Shown: positions 32,630 to 41,942, counted from the first letter of the stretch. The stretch is 49,865 nucleotides of DNA from an uncultured Christensenellaceae bacterium (GCA_905234985.1 CAJOJQ010000023.1:1-49865), one strand, 5' to 3'. A program made the numbers and translations. Notes: generated by a model from the sequence alone, not told the origin.

Positions 32630-33391
32630 TTATCTGATCAAGGGGATTTCCGGCTGCCGGGGCCAGGCGGCGGGGTCGGTGGAGTCCACCCCGTTATAGC
32701 ATTCGGGAAACAGCCCGGCCAGGGAAGCGTTTTCACGGCCCATGAGCAGGTGGCTGATATCCCCCAAGCCCACGCAGCGGAATTCCACCTCGCCCTTTTT
32801 CCGCTCCTGGGTCACAACGGTGGTGACGGCGCTGGGCAGGCACAGGAAATTCTGCCACAGGGGCAGGGGGGAAGCGTTCGTAAGGTACGCTAAAATCGCC
32901 ATGCCGATGCCGAAGTGGCAGAAAAGCATGATCGTGTCGTCTTTGTTTTCATCGCACAGAAACACGCCGCCCTGCCGGACGTAACCGTGGTTTTTGAGCA
33001 GCGCGTCCATGCCGGTTTTGGTTTCTTCCCAGATTTCCGCCACCGTGCCGCCCTGGGTGAGGGGATCGTTCAGCCAATCGTCCCGATCCCACAGCCCCTT
33101 GTGATCGTACCAGGCCCCGGTGGGGTAATCCCAGGGGATGCGCTTTTTTCCGTTCTGCACCGTAAATCCCCGGAATTCAGCCAGCCAGGGCAGCGTTTCC
33201 GCCTGCTTTCCCACGCGGCGCAGGGTGTATTCCGCCGTTTCCCTGGCCCGGCCCAGGGGCGAAACGTAATAGGCGCTGGCCGGGATTTTCGATAAACGCT
33301 CTCCCAGCAGCAGCGCTTCCCGCTTTCCCTTTTCCGTGAGGGAATCATGAACGTAATCCGGTTCGGCGTGTCTTACGATCAATATTCTCAT
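32630..33391 (-). CDS. Histidine phosphatase family protein
   Basis: A 253-residue phosphoglycerate-mutase-like phosphatase: RHG-type motif LIVRHAEPDYVH (catalytic His), PLGRARETAEY, a Glu in LAEFRGF and the second His in MLFCHFGIG. ATG 33391 after GGGGAGAG is preferred to the upstream frame from 33421. It ends 18 bp before the split kinase gene, so it may be in the same transcript. Substrate unknown. Confidence 0.88.
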   Translation of the reverse strand: MRILIVRHAEPDYVHDSLTEKGKREALLLGERLSKIPASAYYVSPLGRARETAEYTLRRVGKQAETLPWLAEFRGFTVQNGKKRIPWDYPTGAWYDHKGLWDRDDWLNDPLTQGGTVAEIWEETKTGMDALLKNHGYVRQGGVFLCDENKDDTIMLFCHFGIGMAILAYLTNASPLPLWQNFLCLPSAVTTVVTQERKKGEVEFRCVGLGDISHLLMGRENASLAGLFPECYNGVDSTDPAAWPRQPEIPLIR

Positions 33392-33412
33392 GTTTCTCTC
33401 CCCAATTCGTTT

Positions 33413-33446
33413 CAAAACCAAAACGGGGAGCGGCGACGCTCCCTGC
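33413..33446 (-). terminator. Terminator, copy of the 26.6 kb hairpin
   Basis: GGGAGCG (33426-33432) / CGCTCCC (33437-33443) around GCGA; on the minus strand CGTTTTGGTTTT follows. It ends the 33472 gene. The 24-nt core is the same as at 26.6 kb. Confidence 0.82.
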
Positions 33447-33471
33447 TTTGCGGCTTTTTCCGCGCGTGTGC

Positions 33472-33915
33472 TTATTCTTCCTTCTTTACATCGTCCATCA
33501 TTTTCCGGACGAATTCTTTTTCCTCGTCGGTTTTCGCCATCTGCATGAAACGCTTTTCCAGCATTTCCATGGGCGCGTTGTTGGCCTTGATGTAGTTTTC
33601 AATGGCCGCCTTGACGGCGTCTTTCAGCTCGGCGGGAATGGCGGGATTCTCCGCAACGGACAAAAGGAATTCCACCTCCGCCTTTTCCACTTCCTCGATC
33701 ATGGCGTTGGCCGCGTCCTGATCTTTTTCCGCTTCTTTCTTTTCCTTCATGGCCGTGTAGGCGGCGTACAGCGCGGAATCCTCCTCCCGCAGGCTGTCCT
33801 TGTATTCCGCCAGGATCTTCGCCGCGATCTCGTCCATTTTCTCCGTCGCCTTGTATGCTTCGATACCGCCCTTTACGATATCGAACATAGTTTTCAATCC
33901 GTCAAACAGTCCCAT
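33472..33915 (-). CDS. Hypothetical helical cytoplasmic protein
   Basis: A 147-residue highly charged (Lys/Glu-rich) protein, predicted almost wholly alpha-helical with coiled-coil character; no signal peptide or membrane segment, no Cys. The N-terminus MGLFDGLKTMFDIVKGGIEA could be amphipathic. AGGAGG lies 8 nt upstream of the ATG. Family not recognised. It has its own terminator and probably a TATACT-type promoter just upstream. Confidence 0.7.
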   Translation of the reverse strand: MGLFDGLKTMFDIVKGGIEAYKATEKMDEIAAKILAEYKDSLREEDSALYAAYTAMKEKKEAEKDQDAANAMIEEVEKAEVEFLLSVAENPAIPAELKDAVKAAIENYIKANNAPMEMLEKRFMQMAKTDEEKEFVRKMMDDVKKEE

Positions 33916-33993
33916 AGCCTTGGCCTCCTTATGTGTTCTGTGGGCAGTATATCATACCCCGCCCGGATTTTCAAGATTCGCTTTCCGCCCCCG

Positions 33994-34181
33994 GGGGTTA
34001 CGCATGATTTGCAAATTGAGATTTGCAGAGGTAGGAGGTAGGAAGTAGGAGGTAGGAGGTTATATAGTGTTTTCCAGAGAATGAAAGCCTGGCTTTCGCT
34101 CATTGAACCGAGTAAATAAAACCTCCTACCTCCTACTTCCTACCTGAATAAATCCCAATTTGTGATTCATGCGTAAACCCC
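33994..34181. mobile_element. MITE-like long inverted repeat with GGTAGGA repeats
   Basis: Outer arms GGGGTTACGCATGA (33994-34007) and TCATGCGTAAACCCC (34167-34181), then imperfect arms, then 26 bp of perfect inverted repeat (34036-34061 with 34120-34145) made of tandem GGTAGGA/GGAAGTA units. The left arm has one extra unit. The 58-nt centre is unrelated. It encodes nothing and lies in a 427-bp intergenic region, as a MITE would. Confidence 0.7.
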
Positions 34182-34250
34182 GTCCGAACCCCTCCGGCGC
34201 TCCGCACTCTCTTGCCCTTCAATCCTCAGCGATTGAAATATTTTGGATTC

Positions 34251-34283
34251 TTTCAGCTTTCTTTAAGCCTCCTGTGCCATACT
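34251..34283 (+). promoter_or_regulatory. Response-regulator box and -10 of the 34343 gene
   Basis: TTTCAG-N5-TTTAAG (34251-34256, 34262-34267), 10 nt, then CATACT as the -10. The same arrangement and spacing occur ahead of the beta-helix gene at 25134. Confidence 0.62.
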
Positions 34284-34342
34284 GTTCCTGTCCCAAGGGA
34301 AAGATATCTTTCACAGCGAAACAGAAAAGGAGTTGAAAACCC

Positions 34343-34870
34343 ATGAAGAAACTGACGATCATCCTGTCCCTGGCCTTATCCCTGGCCCTGTGCGTCGGCG
34401 CGCTGGCCGAACAGACCCCCGCGGCAGACCCCGCCGAAACCGCCGGAACTACCGAAACCGCCCAAGTGCAAACGGTGGCGGATCAGGATCTCACGAAAGC
34501 GGCGGTTGACGCCTACAAAGCCCTGAAAAAATCCGCCAAAATCGCGAAGAAGCTGGACGCTCTCAAGGAAGAGCTGGACGCTTTCGTGGCGGACGGAAGG
34601 CTGACCCAGGAGCAGGCCGACCTGGTGCTGCAATACTACACCGAAAAGCTCTCCGCCCACGGCGGCAAGGGAACCCAGAAGCAGCAGACGAACGGCCAGA
34701 CCAACGGCAAGGGCCAGCGGAAGCAGAAAAACAACGCCCAGACCCAAAATAACGCGCAGGCCCAAAACGGAAAAGGCGGCAGGCCCGCCAAGCCCGCTGA
34801 AAACGGAACCTCCGGCGCCGGAAATACCGGCACGGACGCCACCAGCGGAGCCACAAAGAAAGGCAGATAA
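34343..34870 (+). CDS. Small secreted helical protein with Gln/Asn/Lys-rich tail
   Basis: A 175-residue protein. Signal peptide 1-22 (MKKLTIILSLALSLALCVGA); a Thr/Ala/Pro segment; a helical domain at about 48-105 (AVDAYKALKKSAKIAKKLDA, LKEELDAFVADGRLTQEQAD) that looks like a short two- or three-helix bundle; then a low-complexity basic tail of Gln, Asn, Gly and Lys to the end. The tail is basic enough to bind cell-wall polymers or nucleic acid, but this is a guess. AAAGGAG precedes the ATG. Promoter shared in type with the beta-helix gene. Confidence 0.75.
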   Translation: MKKLTIILSLALSLALCVGALAEQTPAADPAETAGTTETAQVQTVADQDLTKAAVDAYKALKKSAKIAKKLDALKEELDAFVADGRLTQEQADLVLQYYTEKLSAHGGKGTQKQQTNGQTNGKGQRKQKNNAQTQNNAQAQNGKGGRPAKPAENGTSGAGNTGTDATSGATKKGR

Positions 34871-34874
34871 CTAC

Positions 34875-34900
34875 AAAGGGGGCCGCGCAGGCCCCCCTTT
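34875..34900. terminator. Bidirectional terminator
   Basis: AAAGGGGGCC / GGCCCCCCTTT around a short loop, with T-rich sequence after it on the plus strand. It separates the small secreted protein from the convergent EAL gene. Confidence 0.85.
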
Positions 34901-34906
34901 CATTTT

Positions 34907-37102
34907 CTATGGCGTTTTGATTTTTTCGTCCAGCCCTTCAAATTCCGCTACCGGCAGGGGCTTGCTGAAATAATAGCCCTGCATTTCGGTGCAGCCCTGG
35001 CTTTGGAGGAATTGGGCCTGTTCGGCGGTTTCCACGCCTTCGGCGATCAAACGCATGCCCAGGGAGCGCACCATTTGGATGATATAGCTGATGATGACGC
35101 GGCCCTTCTCGGCGTCCCCCGTGCCGGTGAGGAAATGCAGATCCAGCTTGATGCGGTCCACCGGCACTTCTTTCAGCATGTGCAGGGAGGAATAGCCGCT
35201 GCCGAAATCGTCCATTTCCACTTCAAAGCCCGCCTCCCGCAGCTTCATGGTGGTGCTGATGAGCAGCTCGGGGTCTTCCGCGAAGGCGGTTTCGGTGATT
35301 TCAATGCGGAGCTGATTGGGAGAAAGGCCGTAAGCCTGAACCAGCCGGGTGAAATGGCCGGGAATGTCCCGGTCGGGCCGGATATCGCGCCGGGACAGGT
35401 TCACCGAAACGTACCGGCGCTTGCCCTGGCCGTTCCACCGGCGCAGATCCTGGCAGACCTTTTCCCAGACGAAGCTGTCCAGATCGAAAATCAGCCCGGC
35501 TTCCTCCAAGGTGGGAATAAATTCGGCGGGCTGCAGCCAGCCGAGCTTGGGATGGTTCCAGCGGCACAGGGCCTCCGCGCCGTCAAATTCGCCCTTTTCG
35601 CAGTTGGCCTGGGGCTGATACCACACCTGGATATCGCCGGAACGGATGGCGGCGGGCAGGCGGTTGACCACTTCGGCCACCCGTTTTCCCCGTTCCCACT
35701 GATCCGGGTTATAAAATTCGTAGCCTTCCGTTTTGGTTTCGCGCACCCTTTTTTCCGCCACACGGGCGTAATCCAGCATGCGGTTCACATCGGGCAGGCG
35801 GTAATCCTCCGGCGTGAGGGCGTAGATGCCGCCGCAGATCTGCACCCGGTTTTCCTTGCCCCGGTCGGTGAAATAATTCCGTACGGAATTGATTACCTCA
35901 TAATCGTCCCAGCGGATTTTTTCGTTTCCCCCGGCGTGGCGCAGCACGGCGAAATGGTCGGCCTCCACGCGGCCTATGGCTTCCTCGTCCGACATGGCGG
36001 ACTGGGTTTTCTCCACCCAGAAGCGCAGCAGCTCGTCTCCCGCGGCCCGGCCTAAGCTGTCGTTGATATACTTGAAGTTTTTGATATTCACATACGAGAG
36101 CAGATAGGGAATATCCGGGTGCGCGGTCAGCAGCTCCACCACGTGACTGCGGAAGCCGTCCAGACTCAGCGCGCCGGTCAGTTCGTCGTGATCCATAAGC
36201 CAGCGCAGCTTTTCTTCCTGCTTCAAGCGATAAACCCGGCGGCGCTGCACGGTAATGATCGCCAAGGCCGCGAAAAGCAGCGCCCCCAGCAGCAGGATCA
36301 GGCCGTACTGATGCAGATAATCGGAAAAATCGTAGCGGTACAGCCGCCGGGAGGTGTGATCCAGCACGATGGCCTGCCGCGCAGTGTCAGTCAGGGCGGC
36401 GATGCCGCCGTTCAGCCGCTCCAGGATCGCCCGGCCCGCCGGCGTATCCAGCGTGCCCGTCCGGAAGTCCATGGAGAACATGGCGGCGGGCTGCACCGTC
36501 AGGTCGGAATAAGCGGGCTTTTGCAGCACGTAGCTCCACACATAGGAATTGTGCAGCAGGGCGTCCACCTGATTAGCCCGGAGGGCCGCCACGCACTCGC
36601 CCATGGTTTCGTACATGCTGATCTCAATGCCGGGGTACAGCTGACGCACCGTTTCCGCCGCGCCGCCCATGGAGCGCAGCATGCCCACCCGCAGTTGATT
36701 CAGGGCGGGCATTTGTTTCCTGCCGCCTTCGGTGACGAGAGTCATGGGCGTTTGCATGAGATTGTCCGACACCGCGCTGGGCTGGCCGGAGGCGCTGGAA
36801 ATGGAGCTGCCGAAGGGCATGACCATGTCGTAAGCCGGATTATCCAGGGCGTCCTTCAGGGTAGCCTCCTCAATGGCCTTGAACGTGACGGCATACCCGG
36901 CCTTTTCCGCCGCGGCGCGCATCAAATCCACGCCGATGCCCACGATCTCGTTCGTGTCCGCGTCCACAAAAAAGACGGGGCAGCGGTCCGTGGGCACGCC
37001 CACCGTTAAAGCGTCCCCGTTCTGTTCCCCGAAGGCCGGGAGAGCGCACACCAAGAGCGCCGTCAAAAGCAGCGTCGACAGCAAGACCCGGATCCTACGC
37101 AT
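34907..37102 (-). CDS. Binding-protein/GGDEF/EAL c-di-GMP phosphodiesterase, 731 aa
   Basis: Signal peptide 1-25, then a family 3 binding-protein domain (about 30-260) outside the cell, one transmembrane helix (LILLLGALLFAALAIITV), a GGDEF domain and an EAL domain (about 475-725). The GGDEF motif is degenerate (VEADHF), so no cyclase activity is expected. The EAL residues are in place: EALCRW, VNLS, EITETA, MDDFGSGYSS, KLD, AEGVE, MQGYYFSKP. It should hydrolyse c-di-GMP in response to an extracellular small molecule. Sister of the next gene; GGAGG precedes the ATG. Confidence 0.92.
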   Translation of the reverse strand: MRRIRVLLSTLLLTALLVCALPAFGEQNGDALTVGVPTDRCPVFFVDADTNEIVGIGVDLMRAAAEKAGYAVTFKAIEEATLKDALDNPAYDMVMPFGSSISSASGQPSAVSDNLMQTPMTLVTEGGRKQMPALNQLRVGMLRSMGGAAETVRQLYPGIEISMYETMGECVAALRANQVDALLHNSYVWSYVLQKPAYSDLTVQPAAMFSMDFRTGTLDTPAGRAILERLNGGIAALTDTARQAIVLDHTSRRLYRYDFSDYLHQYGLILLLGALLFAALAIITVQRRRVYRLKQEEKLRWLMDHDELTGALSLDGFRSHVVELLTAHPDIPYLLSYVNIKNFKYINDSLGRAAGDELLRFWVEKTQSAMSDEEAIGRVEADHFAVLRHAGGNEKIRWDDYEVINSVRNYFTDRGKENRVQICGGIYALTPEDYRLPDVNRMLDYARVAEKRVRETKTEGYEFYNPDQWERGKRVAEVVNRLPAAIRSGDIQVWYQPQANCEKGEFDGAEALCRWNHPKLGWLQPAEFIPTLEEAGLIFDLDSFVWEKVCQDLRRWNGQGKRRYVSVNLSRRDIRPDRDIPGHFTRLVQAYGLSPNQLRIEITETAFAEDPELLISTTMKLREAGFEVEMDDFGSGYSSLHMLKEVPVDRIKLDLHFLTGTGDAEKGRVIISYIIQMVRSLGMRLIAEGVETAEQAQFLQSQGCTEMQGYYFSKPLPVAEFEGLDEKIKTP

Positions 37103-37201
37103 AGGGCCTGCCTCCTTTTCATCGGGAATCGGACGAAACGGGTTTCACCATTGCAGCTGTTCAGTCGCGTTAATATATCGCGGTTCGCAGGATGTCATGC
37201 C

Positions 37202-37306
37202 GTAGGGGCGGATAATATCCGCCCGCCGCACGCCGCATCATGGGATTGTTGTTTTTCTTGCGTTCGTGATATTCAACGATTTCGGGCGGATAATATCCGC
37301 CCCTAC
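37202..37306. mobile_element. Short palindromic repeat element
   Basis: Terminal inverted repeats of 23 bp, GTAGGGGCGGATAATATCC (plus GCCC) at 37202-37224 and the complement at 37284-37306 with two mismatches, around 59 nt. Each arm is itself nearly palindromic. It fills most of the gap between the two EAL genes and looks like a clostridial MITE or REP-type repeat. Confidence 0.72.
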
Positions 37307-37371
37307 AGTCTTGTATTCATACAATGCGGATAAACCATGCTCGGCTGAACAGATATTCACCGGTCACCTCT

Positions 37372-40290
37372 TTACTTTGCTTTCGTATTCTGAATGAAAG
37401 CGGTTTCAAACTCCGCCGCGGGCAGCGGCTTGGAGAAATAGTAGCCCTGCACCAGGGCGCAGCCCAATTGCTTCAGCAGCCGCAATTGCGCTTCCGTTTC
37501 CACGCCCTCGGCGATGACGGGGATTTTCAGGTTCCTGCCGATGCCGAGGATCAGCTGCACCAGCTGCAAATCCTTTTCCTCGCTTTCGATATTGGATACA
37601 AACGCCCTGTCCATCTTCAATACGTCGATTGGCATGGCGGACAGCATGTTCAGGGAGGAATAGCCGCTGCCGAAATCGTCCATTTCGATTTCGTAGCCCT
37701 TCCGCCGCAGCCTTTCGATCACGTCGATCACCTGATAGGTGTTTTCGGCGCAGGCCGATTCCGTGACCTCCAGCTTCAAATCGCCGCACGCCAGCCCGTT
37801 TTCCTTGAGCAGCGCGTCCAGGGTGTTTTCCAGCATGGGGTCCAGCACGTCCACCCGGGACAGATTCACGGAAACCGGCACGGTGGTTCCGTATTTTCCC
37901 TTCCAGTCCGCCACCTGCCTGGCCGCCCGCGCCCAAACGATCCTGTCCACCTCGCCGATCTGGCCGCTGCGCTCCAGCAGGGGAATGAAGCTCCCCGGCG
38001 GGATCATGCCCAATTCGGGATGCCGCCAGCGCACCAGGGCTTCGGCGCTTTTGAGTGTCGGCGGTTCGGCCTGGATATCGAACTTGGGCTGATAATACAC
38101 TTCAAATTCCGGGGTTTCCACCGCCCGGCGCAGGTCGTTCAGCAGCCGCCGTTCAAAGGCCTCCTGTTCCCGCACCTTTTCGTCGAATATCACCAGCCGC
38201 CCCTTGTAATCCCCCCGGGCCAGGCCGCAGGCGACCTGCGCCTGTTCGATCATCTGGGCAGGCTCCATATCCTTCTGCCACGGCATCACGCCCATGCGCA
38301 GCCGGATGCTGGTGTTGGGGGACAGGGTATCCAAAACGCCCTGCAGGCTTTCCAGCAGCCCGCCGCAGTCCTCCAGGTGGGAACAGTAGATGGTAAAATG
38401 ATCCGCTTCCTCCCGGGTGGCAATGCCTTCCCTGCCTTTCAGAAAGGACTGAATGCCGTTGCCCAGCACCTGCAGGGTCTGGTCGCCGAAGCTCCGCCCG
38501 TGCAGGGCGTTCAGGGAATGGAAGCGCTCGATATTCAGGACGATGGCGTCCATGGGCTTTTCCGGATGCTCGCGGTACATGCGCTCGGCGTACTCATAGA
38601 AGTAATTCCGGCTGTACAGGCCCGTCAGCCCGTCGGTTTCCGTGGTGGTGATCAGCCGGCGTTCCGCGCTGGCCCTCTTTTTCGCGTCCATGCCGCGCCA
38701 CATCAGGAACAGGATGATCATCACCACCGCGCTGGCGGCGGCCACGACCACCCCCGCGTTCTGGTTGAGCAGATCCAGCAGGCTCAGTTTCGCGTCTTCG
38801 GTGAAATAGTAGGTCAGGGCCGCGTTCACCGTAGAGGAGGGCACCACCCGCGTGACCCTGCTCAGAATGGAGTACAGCGTAATGTCTTTCCGGTTCACCG
38901 CGAAGCAGTAGTCCATTTCCACGCCGGTGGACAGGGTGGTGAGCTTGTACTGTTCGCACAGGGCGGCGATGTTGTTATAGCGGTAATTGCTGATGAGGAC
39001 GCAGTCTGCCTGCCCCTCCGCCACGGCCTTTAAGCATTCCGAGGTGTCCTTGAAATAAATGGAGCGCCATTCCGGAAAATGATCCAGCAGGAACATGTCG
39101 TAGTTGGGATTGCCCACGTTGACGGCCACGGCGGTCCGCTCGTTTTTGAAGAAGGTTCTTTGATCCGCCTCCCGGATCACGGCGGACATATCCGTACGCA
39201 TGAGGGGCGCGGAGATGAAATAGCCCTGCACCTCCCCGTCGTAGTCCGTCAGGTTGGCGGGGAACACGCAGTCGATTTCGCCTTTTTTCATGGCCTCCAT
39301 AGCCGCCGCGGCGGTGGGGAAGGCCGTGGCTGTAAATTCCAGATGGACGTTCTCTAAGCAGTCGGCAGCCACGGTCAGATAATCCTTCAGCGCGCCGGTC
39401 AGTTCGCCGGTTTTTTCGTCCTTGGCGCAGAAGGCCAAATAATTGTCCTGATAGCCCACCCGGATGGGGCCGTGCCCTTCGATCCAGGCTTTTTCCTCGG
39501 CGGTGGCGTAAAGATTGGCGCCGGTGGTGCGAAGGTATTTGTTATAGAGCTGCTGGTTGTAATAGCGGCTCTCCTGCTGGATGCGGTCCATGGCGGCGTT
39601 CAGCTCCGGCAGCAGCTCGGGCCTGTCTTTGCTCACCGCGAAATAGAAGTCGGACGCGCCGATATTGAACAGGGGCAGGGCGTCCTTGGTTTCCATATAA
39701 GCGTCCAGCGCGATATAGGCGTCGATGGTGCCCCGGTAGAGCAGGTTCATATTCTCGGGCTCCGTACCCGTCATTTCCACCAGCTGCGCCTCAACGCCGT
39801 TGACCTCAGCCCATTGGCGGAAGAAGTCGGCCTGAACGCTGCCCTTGTTGACGCCCACCTTTTTTCCGTTCAGGGCGGCGTAATTGTCCAAGGTGATTTC
39901 GGTGTTATCGGACGCGACGTACAGATAATATTCCTCCGCGCCCATGGGCAGCGAAGCGTACAGCATATGCTCCGCCCGTTCCTCCGTATAGGAAACGTCG
40001 CTCATCAGGTCGATCCTGCCGTCCATCAGCATTTCCAGGAGCACCGGCCAGCTTCCCTCCACGTACTCATAGGTCCAGCCGGTATAGGCGGCCACCTTTT
40101 GCTGGTACTCGTAGGCGTAGCCGGAACGGCGGCCCAGCTCGTCCATGGTGTTAAAAGGCGATTCGTACCAGCCCACGCGGACGATTTTTCTGCTGTTTTC
40201 GGCGCAGGCGGGCGACAGCAGAACCGCCGCCATGGCCAGCGTCAGCAGCAGCGCCGCGCTCCTTTTCAGAATCCGATTGATGCGGTTCAT
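37372..40290 (-). CDS. Double binding-protein/GGDEF/EAL phosphodiesterase, 972 aa
   Basis: Signal peptide, then two family 3 binding-protein domains in tandem (about 35-260 and 270-515), one membrane helix (AGVVVAAASAVVMIILFLMW), degenerate GGDEF (REEADHF) and complete EAL (EALVRW, VNLS, EVTESA, MDDFGSGYSS, KMD, AEGVE, VQGYYFSKP). ATG 40290 with GGAGG 7 nt upstream is preferred to 40320. The two sensor domains may bind different ligands or dimerise. Predicted c-di-GMP phosphodiesterase. It starts 26 bp after the cyclase gene, so the two are likely one operon of opposing enzymes. Confidence 0.93.
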   Translation of the reverse strand: MNRINRILKRSAALLLTLAMAAVLLSPACAENSRKIVRVGWYESPFNTMDELGRRSGYAYEYQQKVAAYTGWTYEYVEGSWPVLLEMLMDGRIDLMSDVSYTEERAEHMLYASLPMGAEEYYLYVASDNTEITLDNYAALNGKKVGVNKGSVQADFFRQWAEVNGVEAQLVEMTGTEPENMNLLYRGTIDAYIALDAYMETKDALPLFNIGASDFYFAVSKDRPELLPELNAAMDRIQQESRYYNQQLYNKYLRTTGANLYATAEEKAWIEGHGPIRVGYQDNYLAFCAKDEKTGELTGALKDYLTVAADCLENVHLEFTATAFPTAAAAMEAMKKGEIDCVFPANLTDYDGEVQGYFISAPLMRTDMSAVIREADQRTFFKNERTAVAVNVGNPNYDMFLLDHFPEWRSIYFKDTSECLKAVAEGQADCVLISNYRYNNIAALCEQYKLTTLSTGVEMDYCFAVNRKDITLYSILSRVTRVVPSSTVNAALTYYFTEDAKLSLLDLLNQNAGVVVAAASAVVMIILFLMWRGMDAKKRASAERRLITTTETDGLTGLYSRNYFYEYAERMYREHPEKPMDAIVLNIERFHSLNALHGRSFGDQTLQVLGNGIQSFLKGREGIATREEADHFTIYCSHLEDCGGLLESLQGVLDTLSPNTSIRLRMGVMPWQKDMEPAQMIEQAQVACGLARGDYKGRLVIFDEKVREQEAFERRLLNDLRRAVETPEFEVYYQPKFDIQAEPPTLKSAEALVRWRHPELGMIPPGSFIPLLERSGQIGEVDRIVWARAARQVADWKGKYGTTVPVSVNLSRVDVLDPMLENTLDALLKENGLACGDLKLEVTESACAENTYQVIDVIERLRRKGYEIEMDDFGSGYSSLNMLSAMPIDVLKMDRAFVSNIESEEKDLQLVQLILGIGRNLKIPVIAEGVETEAQLRLLKQLGCALVQGYYFSKPLPAAEFETAFIQNTKAK

Positions 40291-40316
40291 GTTCAGCCTC
40301 CGTGTTTTGATGCCGT

Positions 40317-41942
40317 TCATGCTTTCCGCGCCGCTTTCCGCACGCGCTTGTTTTCATACATGGTCTTATCCGCCCGGCGAACCACGTCGATCACAAAATG
40401 GTCGCTCCGTGGGTCATACACAGCGATCCCCATCGCCACATACACCTGCTCCCATTGGTTCCCGGTGGAGGCGTTGATCTCGGACATTCCCTTTTCAAAC
40501 TCCCGCACCAGGGCGTCCCTGTTCCGGAAATCCTCGTTTTGCAAAATCACGGAGAACTCGTCCCCGCCGATACGGAACACGGGGCTGTGCTGGAACACGC
40601 GGCAGATCAGGCGGCTGGCGGTTTTCAGGTAGATATCGCCCTTGTCGTGGCCGAATTTATCGTTGACGGCTTTCAGATCGTCGCAGTCGAACACGCCCAC
40701 GGCGAAGGCCATCTGGCCCCCCGCCGCCTCCAAACGGTTCTGCATTTCCTCCAGGTAGGTGGAATAGGCCCCCTTGTTGCGAACGGAGGTGAGGGCGTCC
40801 ACATACACCCGCTTGCTCAGATCGGAGATATTGGCCTTCATATGGCTGCTCAGGTTCTTGAAGGTTTTGGTCAGCCTGCCCACCTCATCGTCCCTGTCGT
40901 AGTTCAGGGCAACGTCGTAATTGCCCTTCTCCACCTGTTGGGCCGCCTCGGTCAGCTGCTCCAGGGGCTTGGTGATGCGCTTGGAATAGAACATGGTAAA
41001 CAGGCTCGCCGCCGCCAGCACCTCCAGGACCATGATCAGGATATTCACGATCAGGTTCTGCCAGTTGCCCTCCGTTTCGCTCATCGGCACCGCGATGTTC
41101 AGCCGCATGCCGTTGCTCAGCGGCAGCCAGGCCGCGATCTTGTCCACGCCCTCAAACTGGTAGCGCAAAAAGGTGCTTTCGCCCACCGCTCCGTCGGGCA
41201 CAGCGGGCCTGGTTTCCTCCGTCAGCTGGGATACGTCGATGAAGGGGTGATAGAACAGATTCCCTTCCGCGTCGCTCAGGAAGGCGTAGCCGTTGTTGTA
41301 CAGCCGGATGCCGTCCACCTGCTCGGCCATGGTGGAATAGTCGATCTCGATGCCCACCACGCCCACGAACCGGCCCCGCCAGTAGATGGGCACGTTGTAG
41401 GAGATCACCCGCATATCCAGATTGTCCGTGATATAGGGCGGCAGCCAGACGGGCGTGCCGTTGTATTTGGGCACCGTGAACCAGACCAGTTTCGATGTGT
41501 CCGACGTATCGTACAGGGTGATGTCCGTCGGTTCATGCTCCACGAACCCTTCCCCTGTCAGATCCGTGAACCAGAAGCCCTTCACGGCGCTGGAAACCGC
41601 CGGGTCCACGCGGAAATAATAGGTGAACACGCCGTTGGTCTTGGAGGCCATTTCATCGAAGTATTTTCTCACGCGCTCCATGTGGCGCTGCAGCTGCTCG
41701 TCCTCCAGCCCCTCCAAATCGGCTTCCACGAAGGAGGCCACCTTCCGCACCGACTTCTGCACGCTGTTGAAATAATAATCCAGGTTTTTTTCCCCCGTTT
41801 CGCACAGCAGCAGCAGCAGCTGATCCGCCTCGCGCTGTTCGTTCCGGCGGATAAAAAACACGCTGAGGGCCGTAACGAGGATCACGGCAATAATAATGAC
41901 GCACACGGTCATCATGGTGATCTTGGTTCGCAGGGAGCGCAT
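40317..41942 (-). CDS. dCACHE/HAMP/GGDEF diguanylate cyclase
   Basis: A 541-residue membrane enzyme. Helix 1 (VCVIIIAVILVTALSVFFI), double-CACHE sensor (about 35-295), helix 2 (NLIVNILIMVLEVLAAASLF), HAMP (320-375), GGDEF (380-535) with intact RIGGDEFSVIL. The preceding residues lack the RxxD inhibitory site, so product inhibition is not expected. It makes c-di-GMP from two GTP. It probably balances the two EAL proteins downstream. Confidence 0.93.
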   Translation of the reverse strand: MRSLRTKITMMTVCVIIIAVILVTALSVFFIRRNEQREADQLLLLLCETGEKNLDYYFNSVQKSVRKVASFVEADLEGLEDEQLQRHMERVRKYFDEMASKTNGVFTYYFRVDPAVSSAVKGFWFTDLTGEGFVEHEPTDITLYDTSDTSKLVWFTVPKYNGTPVWLPPYITDNLDMRVISYNVPIYWRGRFVGVVGIEIDYSTMAEQVDGIRLYNNGYAFLSDAEGNLFYHPFIDVSQLTEETRPAVPDGAVGESTFLRYQFEGVDKIAAWLPLSNGMRLNIAVPMSETEGNWQNLIVNILIMVLEVLAAASLFTMFYSKRITKPLEQLTEAAQQVEKGNYDVALNYDRDDEVGRLTKTFKNLSSHMKANISDLSKRVYVDALTSVRNKGAYSTYLEEMQNRLEAAGGQMAFAVGVFDCDDLKAVNDKFGHDKGDIYLKTASRLICRVFQHSPVFRIGGDEFSVILQNEDFRNRDALVREFEKGMSEINASTGNQWEQVYVAMGIAVYDPRSDHFVIDVVRRADKTMYENKRVRKAARKA

